A DNA stretch of 64,000 nt from Rapana venosa (GCA_028751875.1 CM054140.1:14721747-14785746); one strand, 5' to 3'. Shown: positions 23,213-34,879, numbered from the stretch's first letter. Numbers and translations: made by a program. The notes: generated by a model from the letters alone, not told the origin.

Positions 23213-23612
23213 GGACGACGGCCGGTTCCCTGAAGACCTCCTCTATGGAGAACTTGCGCAGGGAAAACGTCCCACAGGCAGACCAACCACAACTGCGGTT
23301 CAAAGACGTGTGCAAGAGGGACTTAAAAGCCCTAAACAATGACCAGAACAACTGGGAAGCAACAGCCCTCGAACGGTCAGGTTGGAGACAGGTTGTGCAG
23401 AAAGGTCTCTAGCTCTCCAAGTTCGAAGAGACACTTTCTCAGCAGCATGATACAAAAAGAACGAGAAGACAGGCTGCAGCCCAGGCTGACAGACCAGCGT
23501 CAGACTTCATCTGTGCCCTCTGCCACAGGGACTGACTGTCATTCCCGTGTGGGACTGGCCAGCCACACCCGACGCTGTACCAGAAAAAACACCTGGAGCG
23601 CAACTCCATAGT
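23213..23612 (+). pseudogene. C-terminal fragment of a non-LTR retrotransposon polyprotein
   Basis: The fragment opens with DDGRFPEDLLYGELAQGKRP, then in the next frame LRFKDVCKRDLKAL and WEATALERSGWRQVVQKGL. It ends with a C2H2-like finger, CALCHRDCHSR-GLASHTRRC. This LYGEL-GKR-G-RFKD-KRDLK-W order, followed by a finger, is familiar from C-termini of retrotransposon polymerases in invertebrate genomes. Defects are a frameshift near 23295, a TAG at about 23410 and a frameshift near 23530 where GACT is duplicated inside the finger. The reverse transcriptase domain is missing and the clade is uncertain. Confidence 0.6.
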
Positions 23613-23682
23613 CTTCCTAGACTGACGGCTGCCAATGATGAATGATGACAATTATAATGAGCGTTAGTGACATCACTGAAGA

Positions 23683-23840
23683 AGCGATGACATACCTGGA
23701 TATTTTTGTAGAATGAGATGACATACCTGGGTATTTTTGTAGAATGCGATGACATACCTGGGATTTTTGTAAGAAGCGATGACACAGATGGGTATTTTTG
23801 TATAAAGCCATGACACACTTGGGTATTTTCGTATTATATA
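23683..23840. repeat. Minisatellite, about 31-base unit, five copies
   Basis: The unit is close to GATGACATACCTGGGTATTT followed by TTGTAGAATGC. Copies drift progressively to the right, ending near the CATGACACACTTGGGTATTTTC version. Confidence 0.8.
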
Positions 23841-24085
23841 TTCGCAACTTATGAAATGTTGACATGGATAAAAGGTATTTCAGCATGCATGTTTAGGCTA
23901 ATCTGCATGTGTATACATACACAGAGATGGGAGTAAAAAACCCACTGAAAACCTTACACATAGATCTGAAAGAGAGATGGGGGAAAAAATCTTCACCTTA
24001 TTAACCCACCAGGCGCCAATGCAATGCAGACAGGTAGTTCAAGACTCACACCAATGATACGCTTTATATAAAAATTTTGGCTATT

Positions 24086-24098
24086 GCGCTCTCTCTCA

Positions 24099-24132
<34 letters not shown>

Positions 24133-24270
24133 ACACATACACTCTCTCTCTCTCACACACACACACAACACATACACTCTCTCTCTCTCTCACACACACA
24201 CACAACACATACACACACACACTCTCTCTCTATCTCCACAAATACACACACCTTCACACACTTCTCCCCC
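24086..24270. repeat. (CT)n/(CA)n with a 45-base higher-order period
   Basis: Blocks of CTCTCTCT-CACACACA-ACACATACA repeat three times between 24100 and 24215, so the array is itself a tandem repeat of a compound microsatellite. Confidence 0.8.
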
Positions 24271-24534
24271 CAATCCAACCCGACGTACACACAGTAATAA
24301 ATCTTGTCACATTAGACCCACACTGGTACCCCCTTCCTTCTTCCCTAACTTTCCCCCTTTCTCTCACTTTCCCAAACGCCCTCCCTGACCTTGCAGTCAG
24401 CATGGATCCTCCTGTCTAGTCTCGGAGCGTCTTGCTCCTGAATGGAAACACACCTTACAAATCATTGGCAGCATGGCAGACAGGGGCGAGCAGAGAGTGC
24501 TTATGAAATACAGCTATTCATATGAGCGGGAGCG
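24271..24534. other. Single-copy DNA, no gene seen
   Basis: Pyrimidine-rich on the plus strand to 24390, with no recognised feature. Confidence 0.4.
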
Positions 24535-24551
24535 CGCGCGTGCGTGCGTTT

Positions 24552-24582
<31 letters not shown>

Positions 24583-24748
24583 GGGGGGTACTCTGTGTGT
24601 ATGTATGTGTGTGTGCTCGTAGCAAAAAAACACACTAACAAACAAACTAACGATTATTAGTTTGAATGCCATGTGACGCGTGCATGTGTGTGTATGCTTA
24701 CTAGTACCAAAAAAGATAAGTTTGAATGCCCTGTGACGTGTGTGTGTG

Positions 24749-24803
<55 letters not shown>
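24535..24803. repeat. (GT)n and G-run block with TTTGAATGCC repeats
   Basis: A G run at 24565-24588 and (GT)n at 24737-24802. The motif AGTTTGAATGCC(A/C)TGTGACG occurs at 24659 and 24719, and TTTAAATGCCCTGT at 24828, which suggests an old tandem unit of about 60-110 bases that carries GT repeats. Confidence 0.7.
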
Positions 24804-24804
<1 letters not shown>

Positions 24805-25104
24805 CCAACAAAAAGGAAGAAGACTTGTTTAAATGCCCTGTTATAACCATCGACAAACAATGGGGAAGACTTCAAGCTTCCTATGTGAATCATACTAAGG
24901 AAGGCAGGGACACTGGACAAAGTATAATGCTTTACTCCTTTAAAATAAAATAAAAAGTTATACAAACGACACAGTCATCTATTTGTAAACTAAAAAAACC
25001 CAAACAAACAAAAAAAGTTACAATCAAACAAAATTTTGTTTTTGTCTCCTTCCACTACCTGTCTACACATTCCCTAAAAAAAAACCTGTAAAAACAACAA
25101 CCCC

Positions 25105-25105
<1 letters not shown>

Positions 25106-25159
<54 letters not shown>

Positions 25160-25310
25160 AACCAACCCAAAATAGCATGAAACAGCAACAGCAACAACAA
25201 CAACAACACACACACACACACACACACACAGCCAAAGAGGAGGGAGAGAAAGGGGGGAGAGGGAGGAGAGAGAGAGAGGAGAGAGAGAGAGAGGGGGGGA
25301 AGAGTATGAG
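25106..25310. repeat. 51-base C run, (AAC)n, (AC)n and (GA)n
   Basis: Pure C at 25106-25156, CAACAA repeats at 25184-25206, AC to 25230 and GA-rich sequence to 25310. The stretch 24804-25105 before it is unrecognised single-copy DNA. Confidence 0.85.
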
Positions 25311-25598
25311 GGAAGAAATAGGGGCGCATAGAAGCGAGGGGGAGAAGGTACAGTGTGTGAAAGAGAAACACTTGGCACTCAAAGCCCAGCAGTAGTGTAC
25401 AAGTATGTATTTGCACACAATGGACCGGTAATGACCATCCGACAAGCTACAAAACAATGCTGTGAATGTGACTGACTGGCTGACTCCTTTCAACCTAAGT
25501 GCAAGCGTGAGAAGTTTACTATAATGCTTTTTCTCTCTCTATGAGTAAAGAAAATAAAAGGTCATGATATTCTTGGACGATTACTGATGATGTTGATG
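25311..25598. other. Single-copy DNA, no gene seen
   Basis: No coding or RNA feature recognised between two microsatellite blocks. Confidence 0.4.
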
Positions 25599-25717
25599 TG
25601 CGCGCGCGCGTGTGTTTTGTGTGAGTGTTGAGTGTGTGTGTGTTGAGTGTGTGTGTGTTGAGTGTGTGTGTTGTGTGTGTGCGCGCGCGTGTGTGTGTGT
25701 TGTGTGTGTGCGCGCGC

Positions 25718-25752
<35 letters not shown>

Positions 25753-25867
25753 TGGTGCGTGCGTGTGTGTGTGTGTGTGTGTGTGTGTTGGTGCATGTTT
25801 CATGTTCTATTCATGTGGGATGATTCTGTTCCAAAAAGAAATTCGTCGCCAACACTGATAAATTTTA

Positions 25868-25924
<57 letters not shown>

Positions 25925-26045
25925 CTCTCTCGCTCTCTCTCTCACACACACACACACACGCCACACAACACACACGCCACACACAAACACACACACACAC
26001 ACACAACACACCCACCACACACACAACACACATACACTTTCACTC
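25599..26045. repeat. (GT)n/(GCGT)n, then (CT)n and (AC)n
   Basis: GT with GTTGAGT interruptions and GCGT repeats fill 25599-25795. After 75 unique bases, (CT)n spans 25871-25943 and AC-rich sequence continues to 26035. The switch from G/T to C/T on the same strand within 100 bases is typical of this region. Confidence 0.85.
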
Positions 26046-26510
26046 ACTCGCTCACACAGACACATACACCACGGTCATAAATTCACTCGTCGCTCCTACA
26101 TTTCTCACTACGAACATCCTCCATTCTCGGTGCTTTTTCCGGTACAAGTGACACTTTAGTTTAGGCTTCGTAGAAGAAGCCAATCCATACTTTTCTGATG
26201 TAGACAGGAATGAAGTTGCTGTTTATTTCAGTATCTGCAAATAGTATGATGAGGGAAATACTAAAATACTTGCCATCCTCTACCACTTTTCCCCCACTCA
26301 GATTCTTGTGAACTATCAAATAATTACAAGTGCATACTTTATACATAAAGAACAAATTTGAACTCTTTCTCAATTTTTTGTATTGGCATACTCACATTTC
26401 TTTTCTCTTTTTTTTTAATCGAAATGCCTGCCTCTATTCACTTTGTTCATAGGAACAAATGTAAACCACAGCCACAATCACTCGAGGTAAGCCATTCACC
26501 CTTACCTCCC
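26046..26510. other. Single-copy DNA, no gene seen
   Basis: AT-rich sequence with short frames only; nothing recognised. Confidence 0.4.
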
Positions 26511-26523
26511 CCCCCCCCTCCCT

Positions 26524-26577
<54 letters not shown>

Positions 26578-26630
26578 GAGAGAGAGAAAAGAGGAGCGAG
26601 AGAGAGAGAGAGGAGGGGAGAGAGGAGAGA

Positions 26631-26669
<39 letters not shown>

Positions 26670-26680
26670 GACAGAGAGAG
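26511..26680. repeat. C run, (AC)n, (GA)n and (GACA)n
   Basis: AC at 26527-26574, GA at 26579-26630 and GACA at 26631-26672 stand end to end. Confidence 0.9.
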
Positions 26681-27375
26681 ACGTAGTACACACCGACTCC
26701 TACAAACACTAAAAACCATCAACCAACCACCATTACCGTATATAACTCAAAACACACCCAAAAAAATACGAAAGAAAGAAGAATCAACACGACATCTAAA
26801 TCATATTACCATAATTCACGCTAGTCCGCATCACAACCAACCAAACATTCCTCCAAACTACTATACGGCAGAGACCAGCAGAGAAGCAACTGCTAGTGAG
26901 TGAGTGAGCCAGTACAAAATCAGGATGGCGCGAACTCACTCGCTCCTTACCCCAAGAGTTGACCAGTATGAAGACACACAAACTTGTATAGGCTTCAGCG
27001 AACAAAGCTAATGAGGCAAAGCTGCATAAACCCACTGGCTGTACAAAACGGATTTGCCTTTTTCAGGCCGGCCTTGTGTAATCAGGCAGCAAGAAGCGAA
27101 CGGTACTTAGGGTCAGGGTAAAGTACGTCAGGAGGACCATTCACACAGTGCTGCTTTGACCAATCCCGGCTGGTCAATGAGCAGGTAAAACAAACACGGC
27201 CAGCTTGTCAAGAGTAACGCCCAACACAAACAAGTCATGACAAGGATATGTTATTACTGTAGTATCACGCCTTGCAAAGGCTTCTTTCTTTCTTTCTTTC
27301 TTTCTTTCTCTTCATTGTTACTGCTCTCTTGCTGAGAAGAGAGAGAGTTTTGTTATTTTAAATACCAGTAAGCGG
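26681..27375. other. Single-copy island
   Basis: Contains (GTGA)n near 26895-26908 and (TTTC)n at 27286-27310. No gene recognised. The composition is more balanced than in the surrounding microsatellites. Confidence 0.4.
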
Positions 27376-27525
27376 GTGGCCGTGGGGTTAAGATGGTTTG
27401 TTGAACGTTTTGTTTCTTCATTTGTTTATTCCCCAAGTTGGAAAGTGGCTGCTTTCATGGCCGCAGAAGCAACAATGTCACCATTTGTGAACCTGGGAGC
27501 TCTAGCCCAGGAACGAAAAAAAATG
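27376..27525 (+). repeat. SINE tail (family C), degraded
   Basis: GGAAAGTGGCTGCTTTCATGG, then TCACCATTTGTGAACC, then GGGAGCTCTAGCCCAGGAAC matches the tail of the family C SINE at 50640-50960. The tRNA-like head is not seen. Confidence 0.5.
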
Positions 27526-27582
27526 TTTGTTTGTTTACGTAAAGAGGAACTCAAAATTCGACGTGAATGAACACTATAACAG

Positions 27583-27594
27583 TGTGTGTGTGTG

Positions 27595-27685
<91 letters not shown>

Positions 27686-27773
27686 TGTGTGTGTGTCTGT
27701 GTGAGTGAGAGAGAGTGACAAAGAGAGAGAATGCGTGTGTGTGTGTGTGTGTGTAAAGGGAGAGGCAGAGAGA

Positions 27774-27853
<80 letters not shown>

Positions 27854-27855
27854 GG
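27583..27855. repeat. (GT)n and (GA)n blocks
   Basis: GT at 27583-27620, GA at 27619-27682, GT at 27684-27700 and 27733-27756, and GA at 27766-27850. Confidence 0.9.
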
Positions 27856-28151
27856 GAGGTAGGGAGGAAGAATAAGTCAAGTAATTATAAATCAAAATGT
27901 TGTGAACTTAAAATCGAATGAATTCGACACTGCTGCAATGTGAAAAGGGCCTAAAACCTCACGTTGAATGTACCCAGTTGTCATCATTATTATGTCGGTT
28001 ATCACAGGTTTCTCGCGTCAGATAACCCACTCATTAATTTGCCAGAATCACTGACTGACATATTGTGGATAACCTACATCCTCATCATCATCATCAACCC
28101 TCCTCTTTCTTTCTCGCATTAACTCCCCCCATCCACACCCGTGTATACATG

Positions 28152-28155
<4 letters not shown>
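27856..28155. other. Single-copy DNA, no gene seen
   Basis: AT-rich, with a short CATCAT run at 28080-28097. Confidence 0.4.
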
Positions 28156-28222
<67 letters not shown>

Positions 28223-28340
28223 CGCGCGCGCGCGCGTGTGTGTGTGTGCGTGCGTGTTTGTGTGTGTGAATGTGTGTGTGTGTGCGTGCGTGTGTGTGTG
28301 CGTGCGTGCGTGTGTGTGTGTGTGCGTGTCTGTCTGTGCG
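28156..28340. repeat. (GT)n/(GCGT)n block
   Basis: Pure GT at 28156-28207, then GC/GCGT alternation to 28335; alternating purine-pyrimidine sequence of this type can adopt Z-DNA. Confidence 0.9.
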
Positions 28341-29069
28341 TAAATACATGCACACTAGTGAACGTGCGCGTAAAAGTCACTGTATTAACTGATACGCTGA
28401 AATTTTAATAACAAGGTTTTGGTGAACATTAACATTATCTTGTACGTGTTTCCTTACTAGGGAAAATGCCAAAACGAACAAAAAAAAGTTTGAACATATT
28501 GTTTGAAAATTCTACATTGTGAAACAATGACAAAACTTCCATGAGTCATACAAATTATTTCATTAAAAAAACCTCCGAACATCAAGAAAACTTAAAGGGC
28601 GAAACTTTGGAAAAAGAGGAAAACAAGTCAAAGTCTCTGAGACCACACACAAAAAAGTTGTAGTGAAGGCCTCGGTCAAAACATGGTCTCCAGAATGGGT
28701 GAATGAAATATCCCCCACTCCCACCGAACCAGCAAAAACAACAAATCACAGACCCTTGTTCTCAGTTGCTGCTGGCCCATCTGGACTGACTAACAAGGCT
28801 GGGGTGAATCACTCTCTATTTGGATTCACACGTAACTTGTCTTAATTAACTTCAGCAGGCGTACTCTTGATATCAACATACAAGCTGTTTAAAACATGAA
28901 CAAAACTTTAAAAAACAGAAATTTTTAAATCAGAAAGAAAAGGAAAAGGATTTTAATTTGATATTTCGAAGTTTCTAAATTAAAATAGTTTACTAAAGGA
29001 AACACACCATTCACAAAGACAACATCAAAACAAAACAAAAATTTTTAAAAAAAGAGTGGTGTGTTACCT
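28341..29069. other. AT-rich single-copy DNA
   Basis: No recognised gene, repeat or RNA. It would be intronic if the exon candidate at 29070-29571 is real. Confidence 0.4.
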
Positions 29070-29571
29070 GAGCAGACCTATAGGCCCAGTGCTTCCTGGA
29101 ACGGGTCCGCATGCTGACAAAACTGAGACAGGAACCACAGAAGCAGTGACAACAATAGCATCCACTGCCAGGCCGCTCCCCTCCCCCCTCCCTCCTCCCC
29201 CACCACCCCCCACCATCGCCGCTGTCAACGGCGCCAACCAGGCCCGCCCGATCAGCGCGAACGGTAGTGGTGGTGTCAGCGTCAACACGTTTCCGTTGTG
29301 TCATTCTTTTCAGTCGTGCGGGGCCACTGCCGCTGTTGACCCCGTGGCCACCTAAGCTGATCACTCGGTGGACAGTGGAAAACAACTCTTGCAGACGACT
29401 GAGGCATCCAGCGCCGACAGAATGGGTGACCACAGAGGCGTGGTGGACAGAGGGGTTTTCCTCCTCCTCCGCCGCCATGAAAGAGACGTGAGACAATGGT
29501 GAGTAATAGCCCATGTTGATCAGATCAGGATCGCTGCCTGTATGTGCCGCTCGCTGTTCATAGACCATCAA
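29070..29571 (-). CDS. Candidate first coding exon, product unrecognised
   Basis: A minus-strand frame opens at 29571 and runs through non-repetitive, GC-rich sequence. It reaches CAG followed by GTAACA, an acceptable splice donor, with the exon ending at 29070. The N-terminal part includes DPDLINMGYYSPLSHVSFMA and an acidic EEEE stretch, and later parts are Arg- and Gly-rich. Two further in-frame methionines could be the start. No known domain was recognised. The opposite strand is also open over part of the region, and no second exon was found, so the call is weak. Confidence 0.25.
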
Positions 29572-30055
29572 CGCTAACTAAACGATAGCAGCTACAACGC
29601 TGAATTCCGGTATACACATATATATATATATAACATTCGATCTCGACAGTTCACTGTCAGCTGAATTAATCCCAGGAGTCAATAATACAACCCTTAACGG
29701 TCCAATCTGCATAACGAGAGTACGTCTGCGACAAGTCACAACGAAGCCTTGTGTGTTTTGCTGAAAAGTGCAGAGCTGGTGACATTTGAAATGCTTTTAA
29801 CTTTCCACTCCCCGTTGCGGTTTTCCTTTTTGTTTTGTTTTTTCTTTTTGTCTCTTTGGTCTCAGACGAGGATGGGAGAGTCCAATGGGACGGACGGACG
29901 CTGTCTGTCTGTGTCGCACACAAGCATATAGCCCAACCCTCCAGTGTTTCCCCCCTCTTCGGCAGCTGCACACTGACGCCCTCCACACCGTGACAAACCA
30001 CTGAGAAAGGGAAAGGAGGGGGGGGGGAGGGGAGAGGAGGGGAGGAGAGGAGAAG

Positions 30056-30057
<2 letters not shown>
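29572..30057. other. Single-copy DNA upstream of the exon candidate
   Basis: Contains a short (TA)n at 29616-29632, about 45 bases upstream of the candidate minus-strand ATG. No firm promoter element can be named. G-rich sequence begins at 30008. Confidence 0.3.

Positions 30058-30152
<95 letters not shown>
30058..30152. repeat. (GA)n, about 94 bases
   Basis: A pure GA array preceded by GGAG/GGGG sequence from 30008; one of the longest uninterrupted dinucleotide arrays in the window. Confidence 0.95.
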
Positions 30153-30154
<2 letters not shown>

Positions 30155-31040
30155 GTATTCCTTGAAAGACGAAATGACTGATGATCGTTCAATGTTTGGA
30201 AACATAAAAGACAGCCCAGGGTGTGGGGATGGGAAGGGTAAAGCTTTCAAAAGAAGAGGAACAGAGGGAACAGCCCTCTCCCCCCACCCCCCTCCCCAAG
30301 CTCACCCCCACCCCCCAACTCCAAAACACAGTCAGTGACTCATGTTTAACCCAATCTATACACAATGTTTTGGCCTTCCGTGGTTGGAGCGGGGCTAGCT
30401 TTGGGTTGACAGTCGACTTCTCTTGAGAACCCCTGAAGTGTACAGAAAAATATGAGGGTTGTTAATCTTTATCTACTCATCTCACCCTCAGGACTGTCAT
30501 TACAGTGTTTCACAAATGATTCGTCCTCCTGGTTGCATTGTCTGATGTTCATTGTGACCAGTTACCAACAACACAACACGAGAGGAGAGCAGAAAAGCAG
30601 TTCCGTGAGGTCGAAAGAGACAGTCAGATGAGTGGTGAGATAAAGCGTTAGTTCTCCACACAGCTCGTTTTCACGTCTCTTTCAAAATGGGTACACCACA
30701 CTATCATTGATCACAGGGAGATTATACGTAGAAACAGACACACACAAGAAAGAAAAACACACAGAAAGAAAACAAAGGAGGGGGGGGGGGGGGGGGGGGG
30801 GACTGATAAGAGCAGAGTTGGCAGGTAACAGAGATCCCGCGCAATACTTGGTTTAAATTGAAGTCTAGACAGCCGTGGCTGTTTACGCACGGATCTTTAC
30901 ACAGTTTGAATGATTCATCGCAGGGTTGACCAAAAAACAAAAAACAAAAACCCAACAAAACTAAACAAAACACAAAACCAACCCCAAACAAGTAATTAAA
31001 AAATTGTATTAGGGATTTTGAAGAAACAACAACAACAACA
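30153..31040. other. Single-copy DNA with a G run
   Basis: G run at 30778-30801; AACAAAAC repeats at 30940-30985. No gene recognised. Confidence 0.4.
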
Positions 31041-31047
31041 GCGCGCG

Positions 31048-31078
<31 letters not shown>

Positions 31079-31200
31079 GTGTATGTATGCACACACACAC
31101 ACACCACACACACACCAACACACACACACACCACAGTGTATGTATACACACTCAGAGTATATACTGTATGCACACACATACACACACACACACACATTTT
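31041..31200. repeat. (GC)n/(AC)n block
   Basis: GCGCGC at 31041-31056 leads into AC repeats with ACAT and CACCA interruptions. Confidence 0.85.
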
Positions 31201-31324
31201 ATTAGTGTACACGCACAAAGAATTAATGAATGAATAACTGAATGCTTAGGGATCTTTAATACGCAACGATGAAAACCTGAGGGTAGGCTGTCCTTGTAAA
31301 CCATACATGTATACATCATAACAA

Positions 31325-31660
31325 CAGACAGACAGAGAGAGGGGATGAGGGGGAGAGAGGGAGAGGAAAGGAGAGGGGGAGGAAGAGAGAGAGAGAGAGG
31401 GAGGGAGAAAGAGAGAAAACACTGACACTGTTTGTCAATGCTAACACTAGCCTATTGTAGAAAGGGGGTGACACTTTATGGCTGTGCAAGAACTGATAAA
31501 ACAAAATACCCACTTAAAATAGTTCTCTTTGCGGCCGACTCTTTACACACACACACACACATACACGCACGCACGCACACAGACTTTATACAATTCCATA
31601 CACCAATGCAATACATACTAAAAATCACTCTCACTCACACACACACACACACACACACAC
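31325..31660. repeat. (GA)n and three short (AC)n arrays
   Basis: GA-rich sequence at 31328-31418, then AC repeats at 31546-31563, 31565-31580 and 31634-31661, with unique sequence between. Confidence 0.75.
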
Positions 31661-31663
31661 AGA

Positions 31664-31785
31664 GCATGGGTGGCGCTGCTCTTGTGGCGACGCGCTCTCC
31701 CCAGGGAGAGCAGCCCGAATTTCGCGCGGAGAAATCTGCCTTGACTTCAAGTGGTATAAATGAAATAAATAAATGTAAGTTCGAC
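31664..31785 (+). repeat. Retroposon tail with GCTCTCCC hairpin (family D)
   Basis: GGGTGGCGCTGCTCTTGTGG is followed by a perfect 8-bp hairpin, GCTCTCCC-CA-GGGAGAGC (31694-31711), then AATTTCGCGCGGAGAAATCT and an (AAAT)n end. A degraded version is at 35218-35345. From memory this tail type is abundant in gastropod genomes; a repeat-library search would settle it. Confidence 0.65.
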
Positions 31786-31823
31786 TATCCAATGAGTGTT
31801 CGGAATGATTTGTAGACACAGAA

Positions 31824-31857
31824 AAGAGAGAGAGAGAGAGAGGAGAGAGGAGAGAGA

Positions 31858-31897
<40 letters not shown>

Positions 31898-32032
31898 GTA
31901 CTTAAAATACTTTGCTCTCTCTCCTCCCTCTACGCGCGTGCGCGCGCGTGCATGCACACACACACACACACAAGCGTGCGCGCGCGCGCACGCACACACA
32001 CACACACACACACGCACGCATGCACGCACGAG
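31824..32032. repeat. (GA)n, (GC)n and (AC)n
   Basis: GA at 31824-31895, then alternating GC, AC and GCAC at 31933-32030. Confidence 0.9.
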
Positions 32033-32408
32033 TCACTCAACAGTACGTCTCGACAAACAGAAGGAGAACAGATGGAGCAGCCGAATAGAAATCCCCGTTT
32101 GCCAAACCTTCTACAGCACATGCACACCTCAACACCGATAATATAATGCTATCTGTCTGACGCAGCTGTCGCTGAAAGACTTGAAATGAACTATATAGTG
32201 ATAGCAACAACCAGCAACACATGCATAGCCAATGTTTGCACAGAATTATTTTTTTTGAACTTTCTGCAGGGTAAGGCGGGATTTGTTTGTTTGGTTTTGT
32301 TGTTGTTGTTTTGAAACAGAAAATATTTCGAATTCAGCTGTAATATATCTCTGTCTGTCTGCCTGTCTGTTTGTATGTATGTATGTGTGCATACCTCTCC
32401 TTTCTGTG

Positions 32409-32410
<2 letters not shown>
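32033..32410. other. Single-copy DNA, no gene seen
   Basis: No recognised feature apart from a short (CTGT)n and (GTAT)n near 32350-32385. Confidence 0.4.

Positions 32411-32465
<55 letters not shown>
32411..32465. repeat. (CT)n
   Basis: A pure CT array of about 54 bases. Confidence 0.95.
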
Positions 32466-32467
<2 letters not shown>

Positions 32468-32679
32468 TGTAGACTGTCTACATATCTATTATATATTCGA
32501 GTGACTTTTTCATGAGTTCCGAAAATCCCAATTATTTTTCAACGGTGCGCACATAAATACACACGCGTGCGCGTACACACAGAGAGAAAGGCAAACTGAC
32601 AAAAAGATAAGGAACAAGGACCGAGAGGCAAAGACTGGAATAGAGACAGAGAAGAAAAAATGCCAACTCTTACATGCTT

Positions 32680-32799
32680 GAGAGAGAGACTCAGGAGAGA
32701 GAGAGAGAGAGACAGAGAGAGAGGAGAGAGAGGAGAGAGAGAGAGAGATGAGAGGAGGAGAGAGAGCGGGGGAGAGAGAGAGAGAGAGAGAGAGGGGGG

Positions 32800-32876
<77 letters not shown>

Positions 32877-33005
32877 GCAGACAGGCAGACAGACAGACAG
32901 ACAGACAGAGACAGCGGGACAGAGAGAGAGGGAGAAAGACACAGAGAGACAGTCAGACAGACAGACAGACAGAGATGGAGACAAACACACCGAGAAGACA
33001 GACAG
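32680..33005. repeat. (GA)n and (GACA)n block
   Basis: GA repeats with GGA and GGGG variants at 32680-32861, then GACA/GGCA tetranucleotides to about 33003. The 32466-32679 spacer is unrecognised. Confidence 0.9.
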
Positions 33006-33149
33006 AGACTGACAGACGAATGGACATTGTGCTTAGCTCTTCAAAACTATGTACTCCTTTTCTTTCATCTTCAATTTCAGCTACTGTGAAGTTAGTTCCC
33101 TGCTACTAGACAAACGCGGAACACCATGTTTCCACAGCACAGCAATTAC

Positions 33150-33248
33150 CTGCAGAGGGTAAGGCCGTTCCCTCTGGCGGATCGGAACACTGGGCGACCT
33201 GGGAGAAGTCGATGGCGAAGCAAGAGCGGCTCTGGCACCTCGCAGCAT
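33150..33248 (-). CDS. Candidate N-terminal coding exon, product unrecognised
   Basis: On the minus strand an ATG at 33248 with A at -3 opens 33 codons that begin MLRGARAALASPSTSPRSPS and end in CAG followed by GTAATT, a good donor, in phase 0. CTTTACCAG just upstream could be an acceptor. The Arg/Ser/Ala-rich, acid-free start would suit a mitochondrial presequence. It is too short to identify, and no partner exon was found. The opposite strand also offers a splice-bounded exon (33081-33158), so strand assignment is uncertain. Confidence 0.2.
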
Positions 33249-33750
33249 GGTTTCCTCTGGTAAAGGGATCTGTCTCTACTGTATTCACTCACGCCTGTAG
33301 TGTTTGCCCTCCGCTGACTCCACTCACACTGTCTCAGGAGAATCTTGTGTGCAAATCTTGTCACAGTCTTCCTATTGTCAATTTATGAATAACCACCCGA
33401 AAGCAAAACCATCAAAAGCGAATCTTATCTATACAGTTCAACGTATTGTCTAGAGCTCAAGTATGGACTTGGGCAATGTTTCAACAACAGTTACGATTTT
33501 CCACTTTCCACAGCAGAAGATCAAAGCAACTTCAATCAATTATGTACCAATTCACACACGCAACAACAATAATGGTACCATCCCACAAATATCATCCAAA
33601 AGAAATCTTGCAAGCTCACCGATGGCCACTCTGTGCTGTTCTACAGAGAAAAGTTTACCTTGAACCATTCAATCATAATGTAATACACCAGTACTGTACC
33701 AGCGAAAGATACCACCACTACTACTACTAGTAGTAGTACTATGCATCAAA
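33249..33750. other. Single-copy DNA, no gene seen
   Basis: Contains a short CTACTACTAG-TAGTAGTA palindromic run at 33715-33738. Nothing else recognised. Confidence 0.4.
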
Positions 33751-33873
33751 ATGAACCGACACGGCATCTCCTTGCTGAACCGTTCCACCAAAGTCGGCGT
33801 GCAGCCTGCAGTGTCGGGGCTCCCGGCACCGAGTGAAGCCAACAGAATTCCACCTCCTAGAAAACATTTCTGA
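33751..33873 (+). CDS. Possible 40-residue ORF
   Basis: An ATG with A at -3 starts a balanced-composition frame beginning MNRHGISLLNRSTKVGVQPA and ending at TGA 33871-33873. It stands out because the surrounding DNA is GC-richer and not repetitive. No homologue is recognised and random occurrence is quite possible. Confidence 0.15.
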   Translation: MNRHGISLLNRSTKVGVQPAVSGLPAPSEANRIPPPRKHF

Positions 33874-34450
33874 ATGTCCCGATAACAGATAATATTCCTC
33901 TTCTCTCCATGGCAACCCGAATTCCATCCTCCTCTCGTAAATTCGTCTTTTTGATACGGACGGTGAGGGGTCCAGACAGAAGTTTTAAAGCTGCGAGGAA
34001 GGAGGCAACGGTATTGGGAACTTATCAGCTATGCACGGTTACAAGATAAGGGAAGGGGAAGGGGACGGGAGGGAAGAGATGGAAGGGAGGGGAGGAGGGA
34101 GGCAGAGTGTCAGTCAGATCTACCGAAGTGAAAAGTGATTGCTGCTTCGTTCAATGGCAAGGTAGTGTAGGTAGGTAGATAGGAGGGCAAGAGCTTGCTG
34201 AAGAAGCGGCAAGAGTTGCGAGGCTGTATCTATCTACTGTGTGTGGAAGGAAGGCTGCATGGAAGTGCACCGTTACCGGTCACTTGGCTGATGAGATAAG
34301 CTGCGCTAGGGTCTACCTGCCTGCTTCCACCTGGGCTGATGAGGGGCCCGATTAGATTTCTGTCTGTTGGAGGTTTACTCTCCAGAACAAGTTCACACGC
34401 ACTGCACAGGAGAGACCTGGTTATAATTAGTGAACATTTACCTGTGCCAT
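33874..34450. other. Single-copy DNA with GGA-rich patch
   Basis: Purine-rich GGGA/GGAA sequence at 34048-34105; no gene recognised. Confidence 0.4.
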
Positions 34451-34454
34451 CACC

Positions 34455-34457
34455 CCC

Positions 34458-34495
<38 letters not shown>

Positions 34496-34512
34496 GTGCA
34501 CGCACGCACGAG

Positions 34513-34581
<69 letters not shown>
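34455..34581. repeat. (CT)n and (GT)n
   Basis: CT at 34459-34492 and a pure GT array at 34514-34580. Confidence 0.95.
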
Positions 34582-34879
34582 AAGTATGTGATGAGTGCGT
34601 ATTGAAAGGAAAATAGGTGGGGGTGCGTGTTTGCTTCAGTACCTGTATATGTGGCTTTTTTCTCTTGCACTTTTCTGTCGCTTTTCATCATTCACACACA
34701 TATGTATGCCCCCACCCCCTTCACTCTCTCTCTCACACACACACACCCACACACACACAGAGTACTGAGATGATCTGGTGCCACCTTAGTGATTTAACCT
34801 GGTTCAGTGGTTACCCCAATTTTCTACAACAGTGAGCCCACCACGTTAAATGTAAAGCAAAGTCTGATAATTTATTGTG

